Assembly (NCBI GenBank): GCA_025201375.1
Contig: JAIWZP010000060.1
Coordinates: 92,401 to 156,400 of the forward strand
Reading direction: 5' to 3'
From: Gongronella butleri
Lineage: Eukaryota > Mucoromycota > Mucoromycetes > Mucorales > Cunninghamellaceae
DNA: 64,000 nt
The position numbers and the translations under genes were made by a program. Below the pieces are notes generated by a model. It had not been told where the DNA came from. It made no database searches and was given only the letters and a program-made list of their open reading frames with translations. Below, piece after piece: positions 21,302-35,223 of this stretch (its first letter is position 1; each line of letters opens with the position of its first letter).

Positions 21302-22443
21302 AAGAAAAGCGACTTATTTTTTTCTCTTATCTTTTTTTTTTGTCAATTGACAGCTCGACGGTGCACAAAGGGCGGTGGTCCGCGGATGAGGACGAGATCC
21401 TGATCGAGTGCGTGCGTGCGGAGCTCAAGACGAACAACAATGACACGAGTCGGCTGCCGTGGAACGCGATTGCCAAGTCGATTCCGCATCGGACGGGGAT
21501 CCAGTGCCAATCGCGCTGGACCGAGGCGCTGGACCCGTCCGTACGCAAGGGCCGTTGGGACAAGTACGAAGACGAGCTCCTGCGCAAGGCCGTGGGCCAA
21601 TTGGGCTGCTGCTGGATCAGAGTGGCTAATTGCATCCCCAGCCGCACACAGCGTCAATGCAGGACACGCTGGAATCAGATCAAAAATATGCGTCGACCAA
21701 ACAAGCAGCGCCAGCAGCAACAACAACAGCAACAACAGCAACAACAGCAGAAATTGGTCACTGCCCCGCCGTCACCAGCACCCATGTCACCCGTCTTGTC
21801 GCAAACAACCTTTTCCACCTCGTCCTCGTCTTTCCCAACCACCCCGCAGGACGAAACAGATCAATTGCTGCTGCATCATCCAAATCACTCGTCGTTGGCC
21901 CTCACCATGCCAATGAACACCAATGCATCGTCGTCATCGTCGCCACTCATGGACGACACGCATCAAACGCATCATCATCATCATCATCATCACCATCAAG
22001 CGCCCTTCTCTCCCCCCGATGATTTCTCGACCTGCAGCACGTCGCCATCGTTGTTGTCGCTCATGACTCCAACGGCAACACCCGCCATGCTCACACTGTC
22101 CACACACGCAAGCATCACCATGCCCGAAACAACACACCATACGTCCAATTTGTCGCCACCGACCTCCATACCGGCATTGATCATCCCAACAAGCACCTCG
22201 CCCGCATCCTCAGGCACCGCCATGGATCTGCACCAGCTCTTGCTGCCCTCGCACCACAATTCCATCACAATCCCAAAGGATCCGTATTCTTTCCTCCTCG
22301 ATCACCACCCACCCCCCTTTTTAAACCCATCCTCCATGTCCACCATCCTCACAACAACACCCGCCGCACAACAATCCACTGCCTCGTGCGTCCTACCAAA
22401 CGTCCGCCATCTCGATGCCTCGCTGTCATGGCTTTACGACTGA
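21049..22443 (+). CDS. Three-repeat Myb-type (R1R2R3) DNA-binding protein
   Basis: Exons 21049-21260 and 21354-22443 (GTAAGT donor, CAG acceptor) encode 433 residues. Three Myb/SANT repeats with regularly spaced Trp occur: R1 CRWTEKEDELLMTAVKKYG...STRWHGAL, R2 KGRWSADEDEILIECV...QSRWTEALDP, and R3 KGRWDKYEDELLRKAV...CRTRWNQIKN. The intron falls exactly between R1 and R2. After R3 comes a basic stretch (MRRPNKQRQ), a poly-Gln tract (encoded at 21712-21750), a poly-His tract (21970-22000) and a Ser/Thr/Pro-rich tail likely to activate transcription. The layout resembles animal c-Myb and early-fungal Myb factors; Cdc5 and Reb1 differ in repeat number and spacing. It is expected to act in the nucleus. 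An AATAAA signal lies at 22617-22622. Confidence 0.88.
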
Positions 22444-22616
22444 AAATGGCTTTTTTTATTATTTTTCGCACTTGTTGCCCCGGCAATAGATCATCTTTAA
22501 GCACACACACGCACTTTCAATCCCATTATGCACATAGCCCTTTTATTGTTCACCATTTCTCTTATGCATCCGCTTCCTCCCCTTCGTTTTTTCCTTGTAC
22601 ACACTTATGCTCTGGT

Positions 22617-22622
22617 AATAAA
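22617..22622 (+). terminator. Poly(A) signal AATAAA
   Basis: The hexamer sits about 175 bp after the Myb stop codon in an A/T-rich context and is the best candidate polyadenylation signal for that gene. Confidence 0.4.
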
Positions 22623-22979
22623 TTAAAAATCCCTTGCACTGACCTTAGAAAAAAAGATGCGCCGAGTCACAACGAGCGCGTGGCGTCTCAAACTGGAAGA
22701 GAATCAAGCACAAAAATGCCAGTATATCACGAATTGGTTGTTTTTTATTTTTGATCTTTTGCCAATGGGCACTTTGGCTACTAATCTTCCAATTTGCTGT
22801 ATAAGTTTTACGGGCGCACCTCGCGGCAGCAGCACGCTGTGTACTAAAACCAACGATTTATCATATCAACGTTTGGGCGAGAAATAGCCATTGATCAATT
22901 ATTTGCTGTGTTTTTGTCGTTTATCGGCAAATATGCTACGTGCAACGAAACAAACACATTGAATGTGTTGTTCCAGCTC

Positions 22980-23960
22980 TTCTCGTTCAAATGAGCTAAC
23001 CCACGTGGCGCTGCGACCACTGAATCGCGCCCAATGACGACGTTTGAAAATCGTGGATTTGCCTAGGGATACAGTCGATTCAGTGTAATTTAGGTCCTTA
23101 GATCGACACGCCGTTCCACCACATAGTGAGCCACACTCTCATAACCGATAGAAATGCCGTAAAACCCAGGGGCCCATTGACTGGTTCGCGCGAAAAACGA
23201 AAAGCGGCGATTTTTCTTTGCAAAAGCAAACTCAGCGAGGATTGGCCACACTGCCTTCAAAGTTGCATCATCAGAAAGAGTGCGCTCGGGCGCGTACGTG
23301 GATATCCGTGATCAATGAAAAAAATGAGTTTTAGACAGGATGAACGCGACCAACGTGTTTGCGGGTAAACTTGGACGCGTGATATACCGCGTCAAACGTC
23401 GCGTGACGCGCGCCTGTTTGCGATGAAATCCATGTCCCTGGCGTGTCTCTTTCTCGTGGACGCGTCGACTAGGGTTTAGCGACGCGTTTTTGTGCCGAAA
23501 AGCGCCTTTGAAACTAAAGCTTAAATGCTCATTGCTCGTCAACCAGCAAGTCGATCCCGCTCTTTTAGTCATTTTCCGTGGTTTCTCCATCCACGTTAAT
23601 TGATGTGTAAGTTTGAGAGGATTCTGGAGATATGAGTTTTCAATTTTGGTTTCGGTGCCTCGCCACGACGAATTTCCAATTTTTGTTTTACGCGTCAAAA
23701 TGATGGCGGACGGCTGCAAGTAGTCGTTTCACTCGAAGTTTCTAGTGTTCATTCTCACATGGGCATGCGTTTTGCGCGCCCTTTGTGTTTTTTATTTGTG
23801 CCTTTTCAGAAGACCAACCTATTAAAATGCTCTTTTTTGGTGAGTGGCTCTTGTGACACATAAACCGATGCGGCCCAAATTTGGTAAAACGCGCAAGGGA
23901 ACGCGACGATTCATGCGTGTTACGTTTCGCTCGGTTCCACCAAACTGATTCCGAGAATAA
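22980..23960 (+). repeat. Dispersed repeat R3, copy a
   Basis: This matches 63077-63960 and 48030-48830 in the same direction. Landmarks shared with the last copy include CTCTCATAACCGATAGAAAT, GAGGATTGG, ATCAGAAAGAG and a run around GACGCGTGA...CGCGTCA. Divergence between copies is high, and no reading frame is shared intact. The region between it and the MFS gene (23961-24375) shows nothing else. Confidence 0.8.
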
Positions 23961-24375
23961 TTACAAAAAACGTTCAAATCACAGGTTTTGGATTATTTAC
24001 GTTATCTCCACTCTTTCAAAGTGGCTCAAAGTGGTTTGATTCATAGACTGCAAGTGTGCAATAATCAATATGCAAAAGTTTCAAGAAAATCCAATCAGAT
24101 ACAAAATTAAAATAGCACACCATGCCAAATTTCGACTTTTTGACGCAACATTATGTGAAAATAGATGGTTATTTTTAATGGTGCATTGCAACACCTGAGG
24201 GAGCAGAGGTTGTTTGTGTGTTTCAAAAGAGGCGGCAACGTGGCGACCAATGGCTGTCAAAGGCATGATCAAGAAGAAAAGAAGAAAAAAATAAAAAGGA
24301 AGGGAGAGTGACAAGAATAATAAAATTACAATAATAGAAATACATCAAAGAAGAGGGGGGAATGGAGGGACAAGC

Positions 24376-26576
24376 TTAAAGCTTGTAGATAAAGTTGGGG
24401 TCTTCGCGATCGGTCAGATTGAGATGCGCGTCGGTTTCGCCCACAGGGCCGTTGCGGAGACGTTCCTTGTTGGTGCGGCTCGCAAGGTAGCTCGTTGTGG
24501 CAATGCACAAGAACACGGTCAAATTGCCCGCGGCAAACGTGATCATGCCGGTGCGGTACACGGGCGCCTCATAGGACAACATGATCACTAAAAAACAAAG
24601 AAAAAGTGTGAGTTTATGAATTGACACCTCCATGCGATGCAATTGAGTTCTTACATGGTCCGGCAAAGTTGCCCAAGGTATACATGATCATTACCATTGC
24701 ATTGTAAAAGAGCTAAATAGGCGAAAAAAGCGCATCAGATCACGTAATCGCGTCAAAGTGCTTTTGTTCTTACCTTTTTAGAGTAACCAGAGACGTTGCT
24801 GGCAACCATGGTGAGCAGCATGACGTACGAGCCAGAGCAGGCCCACGAGGGGTAATAGCCCAGAAGCTTGATGGTGGAATGGGGGAGACACACGAGCAAA
24901 ATGCAGCCAATCATGGCAATGCCGGAGCACACAGCCGCGGCAATGACGTAGCTGTTGGTCTTGCGGTGGATGAACACACCCACAAAGCAAAAGAGCACGC
25001 TCACAGCCGCACTGGGCATTTGCAACAGAATGGAATCAACGGACTACAGCAAAAAAAAAAAATCACAATTAAAAAATAGCAATTAGCAATTGTGATTTTT
25101 TTTTCAAAAAAGAGTTTTGCGCAGGCCTTACGCTGAAGCCGAGGGTCTTGACAAAGGGCGTGCTAAAGACAACGAGGCCACCATTGCTGAGATGGTTGGC
25201 AAAGGTGGCAAGGCCGATCAAGTAAAAGCGGGGTTCCTTGAGACACTCCCAGTATTGGTAGACCTTGACCTCGCGATTGCGCACGACCGAATTGTCCTGG
25301 ATGCGCTGCTCTACAATTTCCTTTTCGTCCTCAGTCAAGCGGAACCAGCGCGAGAGAGGGATGTCAGGCATGAAAAAGAAGGTGACGATGCCCGTCAGCA
25401 CGGTCATGACGCCAAAGATAATGTAATTCCAGCGCCACAGACTGATGCCGTGAGTGTCCTTCATGTTGACAATGCCATAGGTGATTAGCGCACTAATGAT
25501 TGTGCCGCTGCCATTGGACATATACAAAAAGCCATAAATGGCACTTTGTTCTTGCCGACTGGTTGAGTCAAAAATATAACAGTTAGCCGAAATCTTGCAC
25601 AATTGCCGCCCCACACAAAAAACCCTCAAGCCCGGTGAACTCCGCCCTGCCCACCCGCAAATTGGGGATCTGCAATTCTAACCTACCGGTACATCGCATT
25701 GACCAAGATGAAAAGACAGGGATACTAAAAAAAAAAAGTCAAAAATCAAAGTTCAAGTATGAGTGATTGGCACGGCAAAAGAAAGTTGGCACGGCAAAAA
25801 GTAGAGTTTGCTTACAGTGCCAGCTTCAAAGAGACCGAGCAAGATGCGGCAAGCTGCCAACTGGCCAAAGGTGTGACACAATGCCGTGCATGCCACGGAA
25901 ATGCCCCAAAAGACAAGCAATGTGCCAAGGTATTTGCTGATGGGAAGGCGCTGGATGATGAAACTATTGGGCAGCTAATGATACGTCATTCAAAAAAAAA
26001 AAAGGGCGTGTGAATGGGCCAATGTCGCGTTTTTTTTTGTTGTTTTTCGGCGCCCCTTGCGTGGCAAGACTATGCTTTACTTGGTAGGCAATGTAGCCAA
26101 CAAAGAAAATGGAACCTATGGGAAAAAAAGAAAGAATTAGAGTTGATCAATTTCAGGGTTCAGAAGCCGCATGATTGGAGAATTTGCGTACCAAGCAAGC
26201 TGTATTGGGTTGGACTTGTGCCTGTCTCCTCGAGCATGCCCAGCACAGCCGCACCAGACAGCGCGGACTTGTCCGCAAATTGGATAAAGACAATGAACCA
26301 ACTTTATGCGACAAGAGGACGAAAACATCAAAGAATAAAGAAAAAAGGCTCGTTTAGCAAGTCAACTTTTTTTTTTTTTTTTTGTACGTGGGTGTATTTT
26401 TACATAAAGGGCAGGACGGTCCAATTGATCTTCTTTACGAGTTTCTGTTCCGCTGGCGACTTTTGCACTGCTGCTGTGATTTGGCCATTGTCCGAGTGTT
26501 CCTCGCCCACCGACGACATTTCTGTCTTTTCGATGTGCTCCGCGACAGAGTCGTCTTTGAATTCAGTTTTGGCCAT
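24376..26576 (-). CDS. MFS permease, anion:cation symporter (Dal5/Tna1-like) family
   Basis: Nine exons (26576-26404, 26301-26192, 26115-26081, 25974-25816, 25724-25687, 25558-25132, 25043-24774, 24712-24655, 24587-24376) stay in frame and encode 493 residues. After a polar N-terminus of about 45 residues, the order typical of fungal Dal5-type carriers appears: LPFIWFIVFIQFADKSALSG (TM1), the short TM2 segment with VGYIAYQ, CRILLGLFEAG with the following MYRRQEQ loop, ALITYGI, WRWNYIIFG and a central polar loop, then six further hydrophobic segments ending in a polar tail (NFIYKL). Dal5 relatives import allantoate, nicotinate, vitamins or small peptides; the substrate here cannot be told. Two exons are only 35 and 38 bp long. 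Confidence 0.88.
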
Positions 26577-28606
26577 GTAAAAAAAAAACAAAAAAGAAAG
26601 AGAAAAAGGGGAGAGATGTTTTTTCTTAAAAAAAAAAGAAAAGGGATGAAGATGGAAGGAAAAAGAGGTTTGATTTGTTCCTTGGCCCTTTTTATATCCA
26701 TTTCCCCGCATTTTTCAGATGCGCGGCGCTTGTAGAGTCATTCCAGGAAGCTGGAGCTTAATTGTTAGATTTCTGATCCATGTCCCACCGCGCGTTTGGC
26801 GGGATTTTCGATCAGTCAAGTCCTTTCACACGAAGGAGAGACAATGACGTGCATGCGAACTTCAGTGATTCGCGTTTATGTGCGTGTGGCCCACCATGCC
26901 CACACGATCTCCCCCATTGAAGAAAGCAAAGAACACCATGAATGCATTGACCCCCAGACTCCGCCCTCTTGGGTTTGCCTTTTTGAATCAAAAAGGCAAG
27001 TGTTTAGATTTGGAGAATTCCATGCCGCTCGCCATCTTCCAATGGGCGTTGATCCTGCTCCCCACCTCTTTCCCTAACAAGCTCCGCGTGTGAACCTATC
27101 AAGGTCCAAAAACAACGATAAAAAAAAAAAGAGTCGCACGCCCGTGTGGTGTGAAAAAAAGCACACATCCCCTCACTTTTTGCGCCCGTGAAAGCGCGTG
27201 TCCAGGGGGATAGGACACCGCCTTGTTTTGCCCAACAGGGGCAGGGAAGAATAGGAAAAAAAAAGTCAAAAGGTCAAATGACAATGGATTTTTTTTTCAA
27301 ATTGACCGATGGGCGTCGCATTTTGTACCATGGTCCATTTTGTTCACCTTGGATGGGCGTTGCTCGTTTTGCTTCCAGGGAAGCCAGAGAAAAAGCTGTC
27401 AGTCCGTCTGCAACTCCAAAAGAGGCAAAAAGTCACCGGTAGACGCGTTGCATGGCGAACAATTGGCATGAATCGATGTTGGTCATTGAGGCAAGTTCTT
27501 TTTTTTGTTTCGTTTCAGCAAGCGTAAGATCGAATTGGAACCACTTGGGTCACTTGTGTGACGCCATCTTGGGCCGCAAGTGCTCCAAATGAGACCAATT
27601 GGGATGGTTGGAAGCGCGCCGCATTGGCACTAGGCTTTATTTTAGATTCGCCTCCCAATTCGTGAGATTGCAGGCGGCCATCCATATCGCGCGTTGAAAA
27701 GACACGCTAAGCACGACATGGCGTGCTTTTCTTGATGACGCAAAAGCGCGACAAGCGCGGAAAAAAAAACAAAAAGCTTCAAAAGAAAAGATAAAAACGA
27801 GGCAAGATGCGCTCGCCAGGGGCCATGTCCAAGCCCTGTCAGAGTATCACGCGCCATGCGTGCATCAGATGCGTACTAGTCGTTTGTCTGACAGATTCCA
27901 AAATACAAGGGACGTTAGAGATTTTCATCTTTCTTCCACTTTTTGGCCTTTTAATCACCTGATGCCGTGCTACCTGAGCAAACCATCTGCACGCTCGTAG
28001 AGTCACTGTCATTGCCCAATCCTCGGTCCATCTCGCATCGACTATTTTTGTCGTGGACGCCGCGGCACTCACCGTTGAAAATCGATGTTTTTTTTTTGGT
28101 CCGCAGCGCGTCGGATAGACGGAAAACGGCAAAAATATGACAAACCCGATTTCCCACACCGCCACATTCCACCTACTCTCTTGGCCTCCAGTCAATTGGC
28201 CTGTCATTCGCGTCAAAACAACCAGGAAAAAAAAAGAATGAGAAACAAACAGCCATGCATGGCTTTCATGCACAACAAAAAGACATGCGCGCCACACAGA
28301 GAGACAGAGGGAGGTAAACACACTCATTGGTAACTGGATCAGGTGTGTCTGTGCCTCTTGAATAGACTGATCCACAAGCAACTTTCCTTTTTGGGGTCAT
28401 TTGCATTGTTGAACGCGTAAATAAAAAAAAAAACAGGTGAGGGAGAAAACACGAAACAAGTTCTTTTTTAATTACTGTAGCAAGCTGTATCAAATTAAAT
28501 AACAAAAAAAAGGGAGAGGAGCAACAAGGAGTGGCAAGGTAAAAGGACAGACAGTGGGAGGGAAATCAAGAAGAAAAAAAGGGGAAAAAAGGGGGAAAAA
28601 AAAAAA
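26577..28606. other. Intergenic 2.0 kb, no gene seen
   Basis: This separates two minus-strand genes. It holds the promoter of the MFS gene and the 3' region of the TTC7-like gene. Frames of up to 180 codons occur but have no recognisable protein composition and are interrupted by A/T tracts. No RNA gene was identified. Confidence 0.5.
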
Positions 28607-31600
28607 CTAGGTAAATCGTGGCAAGAGGGCAAACGAGCGGATGGGGCTTGTTTCTGAGAGTTCGAGGGCGTACATGTAGCAATCCTTTGCGCGCTGCATG
28701 TCGTTTTGCTGCTGGTAGACGCGGCCAAGCAGGTACCAGGCGTGTTGTTGGTCCCAACCAAGCGATTTCGTGGTGCGTTCCAACATGGCCTCTGCCAATT
28801 CCCATTGCGGCGCGCTGGTGTGCTCGATGAAAGCCGTGGCCATATCGATGTGGGTGGCAATGTGGTCGGGGTCGATGGCCAATGCCTTTTTAAACGCGTC
28901 CATGGCAGTGTCATACAATGCATCGGGGTTTTCATCGTCTGTGGCGCCATTGTCGCTCGAGGTGGCATGGTCGCGAGCCAATTTGTACGCATGCCAACAC
29001 AGCACGCCCAGTTGGTGCCAGACATTGGCATCGGTCAGGCCAATTTCCTCGGCTTCCATAATGGCATGCACAGCCTGATCCAAGCGGCCCGCCTTGATAA
29101 ACGAAGACGTGCACGTGACCCAAATCTTGACCATGAGCGCGTCCCAACGCTCGCGTTGATGTCGCACAAACGCGTTCTCTTTTTGCACAGGCTGCAGCGT
29201 GCTCCATGTCGTCGACACCTCGCTATTGCGACGCCCAAGCGTCGTCAATGACGAAAACGATGGCGCCACCATCGATGCAAGCGACACCTTGGTATCTAAC
29301 ACACGCTTGGACGAGGTGTCTATCAATTTTTTTTAAAAAAAAAAAACCAGTGACATATAAATAAATATTCGTGGTTTTTTTTTTTGGTCCTTTTTGTCCT
29401 TTTTTGTCCTTTTTGCTTTTTTGGTCCCTTTTTCATCCTTTTTCATCTCTGCGTTGTCATTTACCCGTGGAAGCTGCATCATGTTGCGAGGCGGTGCGCG
29501 TTGCATTGAGCTGCTGAGCAGAGGCGTTGTGCTTGTCTGCATTGGAGACTGAATGGATGCGTCTGCCAAGGCGCATGTCGATGAGTCCGCGCTTCTTTTT
29601 CTCCTTTGATTTGGTCGTGGAGGGCAAGGATGCGGCGTAGACTGGCGTCTGGTGGCGCTCGGACGCGGCCATGCGCTGGCTGACGATTTCTTCGCTATGG
29701 CTGGGCTTGGCAGTGACAATGGTCGATGCGACCGAGCCATTCTGCGACATGTTGGCGGCAGACGCCGGGTGCAGGTGCTGGTGCGAGCGGCTAGAGACAG
29801 AGAGACGGCGTGTGGGCGTCGTGGAGGCCGAAGAAGGCGGAATGGACAAATTGTCGACGATAAAGGACGCATTGGACGATTTCGAGCCTTGATCGATGCC
29901 GGGGGCATTGGCCAATTCGCCATAGACAAGGCCCAATTGCTGCGACAGCTTGCCGTACGTGGCAAAGAGATCCGTGTACGAGGCAAGCACAGCCTCGGCG
30001 CCTTCGAGCATCTCGAGCATCTCAATTTGCGTCATGCGCACCGAAAGATACGCCTCGGCAAGGTCCACGTGGCGCGAAAAATTGGGTTCGTCTTGGCGCC
30101 ACGATGTCATGGCCATGGACCCAATCATGGTTGCCTGGAACGACGAAAGATCCACTTGCTTAAGCCCGGCCTCCAATGCTTGCAATGCCTTGGGATACTG
30201 GTGGATCTGCTTGCACGACGACAGCAACGCCAATAGATGCCACGAAGGCAAATGCGATGGCTGTCGCTGCAGCGCCTGGCTCACATTGTGCAATGCGTGC
30301 ACAACATCGCGCATCTGCGCCTGCTGAACAGCAAGCTCGTAAAACCCAATCGCCGACGCATTGTCCAGATCTACGCTCTTGGTCAGCGAGTGCACCGCCT
30401 CGCCATGATACTCGGCGCGTTGCTCGGGCGCGTCACCTATTGCGGGATGGAGGAAAAAAAAGAGGGAAAAAGAGAAGAAAAAAAAGGGAGGAAAAGGGGG
30501 AAAAGGGGGAAAAGGGGGAAAAGGGGCGGGGGAAATCGAAAATGAGCGCGTTTAGCCCTCTTTTTTTCTTTTTTTTTTTCTTTTTTTTTTTCAATGCAAA
30601 TGGCATGCTTACATTGCGACGCGCGCACACCATAGGCGGTGCCGCGGATGCGGTAGCAGGTGGCTAGGAGCGACGACGGAATAGTGGCGTCGGTGGCCTC
30701 GCGCGCGAGTTCGAGCGCGATATCGGCGAGTTGCGTGGCGACGTGGCCATCCATAAAGTCGCGCGCATACATGAGCACGGCGGCGTGCAGAACCTCGAGA
30801 ATGGTCGCCTCGTTCTCGTCAATAGCTGCGGCTTTTTCGTCCTTGCCGACACTGGCATGGATCTTGAGCTTGCGCTGAATCAGCGCCACCTTGTCCGCGA
30901 CGTCAAACGCGTCATCCAGAGGCACGTCGCTGTCCGGCAGGCCCACGGTCTCCATGTAGCTGCGGAACGCGTGCTTGGCTTCGTCAAATTCGCCCAGACG
31001 CACAAGCGTAAAGAACAAAAGGCGCGTGATCGACGCGCTGTTGAACGTCTTGGCCTTGGCCCGGTACAAGAATTGCTGCACGCGGCGCAAATTCGACAAG
31101 TCGCCCCACCCAATCACGTCGTGCGACAGGAAAATCAAATGCGCAAGGTCCAAAAGCGACGCATTCGCCAATTGCCGCGAAAGCGACGGTTCCATCGCGT
31201 GGTACAGCTGCCGGAAATGCGAAAGCACGTCTACAAGCTCGTCCACAATCGATCCGTGCGCCTGGTACGACGCAGGACCGCTGTTGGACGGTGTAAACGA
31301 CACAGTGCTGCATTAAGAGAAAATAAAATGAAAACTAAATGAGGACGCTCTTTTTGCCCCTCTCCCTTTACCCCTTTTTTTTGGTACCTTTCATTGGGCG
31401 GCGCAGCATAGCTCATGGCCACGTAGGTATCGTCCTGATGCGTTTTGATCAGGTATTGCGTGTAAAGGCAGTAAATGTTCCATCGGCGGCGCGCTTGCCA
31501 CGCAGGCGCCCAATGGCGCGCCGCGAGCGCGTGATAGCATCGCAGCGACTTTAGCGTCTGCTTGACAGGGGCACTGGAAGAGAAAAACAGGGGGGGCGAG

Positions 31601-32539
31601 GGGTCAAATGCTGCGATTTTTTTTGTATGTTTTTTTTTGCTTTACTTTTGATAGACGCGCAGCAAAATGGCACGGTGCAGAGCTTCCTCCATCCAATAGG
31701 CGGTGTGGTCGTTTTTCTCGTTGAAATGATTGTCCATGACCTCCCATGCGGCGTCATAAGCATCCAATGCCTCGGGGATGCGATTTTCCATCTCGAGCGA
31801 GATGCCCTTGATGACGCGTGCCTGGATCAGCAGCACAAGGCCATAGCCCCAATTCACATCCTCAAAACGCAACGCAAGACGCTCCAGGGCCTCGAGCGCC
31901 TTTTTGTACCGCCCACTCTCAAAATAAATGCGTGCAACCACAATTTTCGAAAGCTAAAATGAGGCGTGGAGGGTCAATTGAGCCGCTGCGACATGTCCCT
32001 TGATTTTTTTTTTTGGAAAGAGGGGGTTTACCTGTGCCTGCCAATCGTCGGGTGTCTCGAGGTGCTCGGCGTCGAATTGCTTGAAAATGATGTCCTGGAG
32101 GCGCGTGAGCATATTTTGCGTTTGTGACGCCGTCAGCGGCGGATAATGCGGCAAATGATCGCCATCGTCGACAAACAGATGGCTCGGTGCCGACAGATCA
32201 ATGTGGATGTGCGCAATCGTGGCCTTGGGCGATGATGGCACGGCGACGTGGTATGCGAATTGATCCTTGTGTCCGTGCAGCATTTGCACAAGCTCTTGCT
32301 CGACGAGCACCGTCGTGGGCAGCACTAAAAAAAAGAAAAGAAAAAAGAACGGGGCAAACACGTCAATTTCAAAAAGAGCACCTTTTTTATTATTATTTTG
32401 TTGTAGCTATAGTGAACCTACCCTTCTCATCGGGGTGATACTTTTTGTATCGGCGGATCAGGTCAGGCAACGCGGCCCAATTGCTTTGTACGCGTGCACG
32501 GTCGATATCCGAGTATGCTTGCTCTGCCTTTGACTCCAT
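28607..32539 (-). CDS. YPP1: TTC7/Ypp1-like TPR scaffold of the PI4-kinase complex
   Basis: Seven exons (32539-32422, 32324-32032, 31953-31646, 31573-31388, 31307-30613, 30436-29465, 29319-28607) join in frame to give 1094 residues. The protein is mostly helical repeats. TPR-like units occur near the N-terminus (VARIYFESGRYKKALEALER), in the middle (LLFFTLVRLGEFDEAKHAFR; SAIGFYELAVQQAQMRDVVHAL) and at the C-terminus (ALAIDPDHIATHIDMATAFI; AWYLLGRVYQQQNDMQRAKD). A Ser-rich loop of about 150 residues interrupts them before the last exon. Length, repeat layout and long central loop fit TTC7/Ypp1, which with Efr3 anchors PI4KIII-alpha (Stt4) at the plasma membrane to make PI4P. A generic TPR protein is the alternative. 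Confidence 0.8.
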
Positions 32540-33367
32540 AGCTGTCTGAAAAAAAAAAGAGTGGAGAGGGAGAACGAGAGAGTCGAGGGGGACTGCAACG
32601 AGCGGCAAAAAGTGAAAATAAAAGAAAGAAAAGCGAGTAAAAGACGAGAAAACGAAGAAAAAACGAGCCCAATGCAATCTAAAAGTGGACAAAAAAAGAT
32701 GTGGGGTCAACCAAGGCACGGAGGGGCCAATTTGGGCTTGCAGCAAATGGGCAAATGGGCATGTCGGGCAGACAAATCATCACGCCCAGTTGCTGTAAAT
32801 CCGCTCATGATGGACCAGACCTGCCAATGGTGATTTGGGGGGCCCTTGCTTGGCCTTGCGTCCGCGCCAATCCAGCCTCTGGTCACACGTGTTGGCAAAC
32901 CTAAAAAAGGCGCACACGCCCTTGCCTTCCCCCAAAGCCAAAAATCATATGATAGAAAAGAGCAAAAATCCAATGCCACTCAGGTCAAAAAAAAGAGCTA
33001 GCCAACACCAACGTGCAGCCACCCATTTGGATATCGTCATTTTTTTTTTTTTTTTGACATGTTGGTTTTTTTTTATTTCTTTGTTCCTTCTTTGCAACAA
33101 AAAAAAAGAGTCTTGGAGCATCCATTCCCTATTTTTTTTCTTTTTCCCAAGGACGGATGAGAGACAGGGTACGAGGAAAGAAATAAGGAGAGGAAATATA
33201 CAATAAAAAAAAGAGGGAGAAAGTGAAGAAAGAAAGAAAAAAGTGGGTGTAGGGTTGAAAGAGCAAAGGGAAAGGGAAAAAAAGGGAATGAGGGCGGAAA
33301 TCCACATTAGACCAAATTGCCAATCCCAATTACGCGCAGGTGATAAGCAAAAGGAAGGGGGGCAAGT
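32540..33367. other. Intergenic 0.8 kb, no gene seen
   Basis: Promoter region of the TTC7-like gene and 3' region of ARF1, both on the minus strand. Purine- and A-tract-rich; nothing else recognisable. Confidence 0.5.

Positions 33368-35223
<1,856 letters not shown>

Noticed and set aside
27839..28381. Minus-strand frame of 180 codons
   Set aside because: Unbiased amino-acid composition, no motif, and A/T tracts inside the frame; probably chance.
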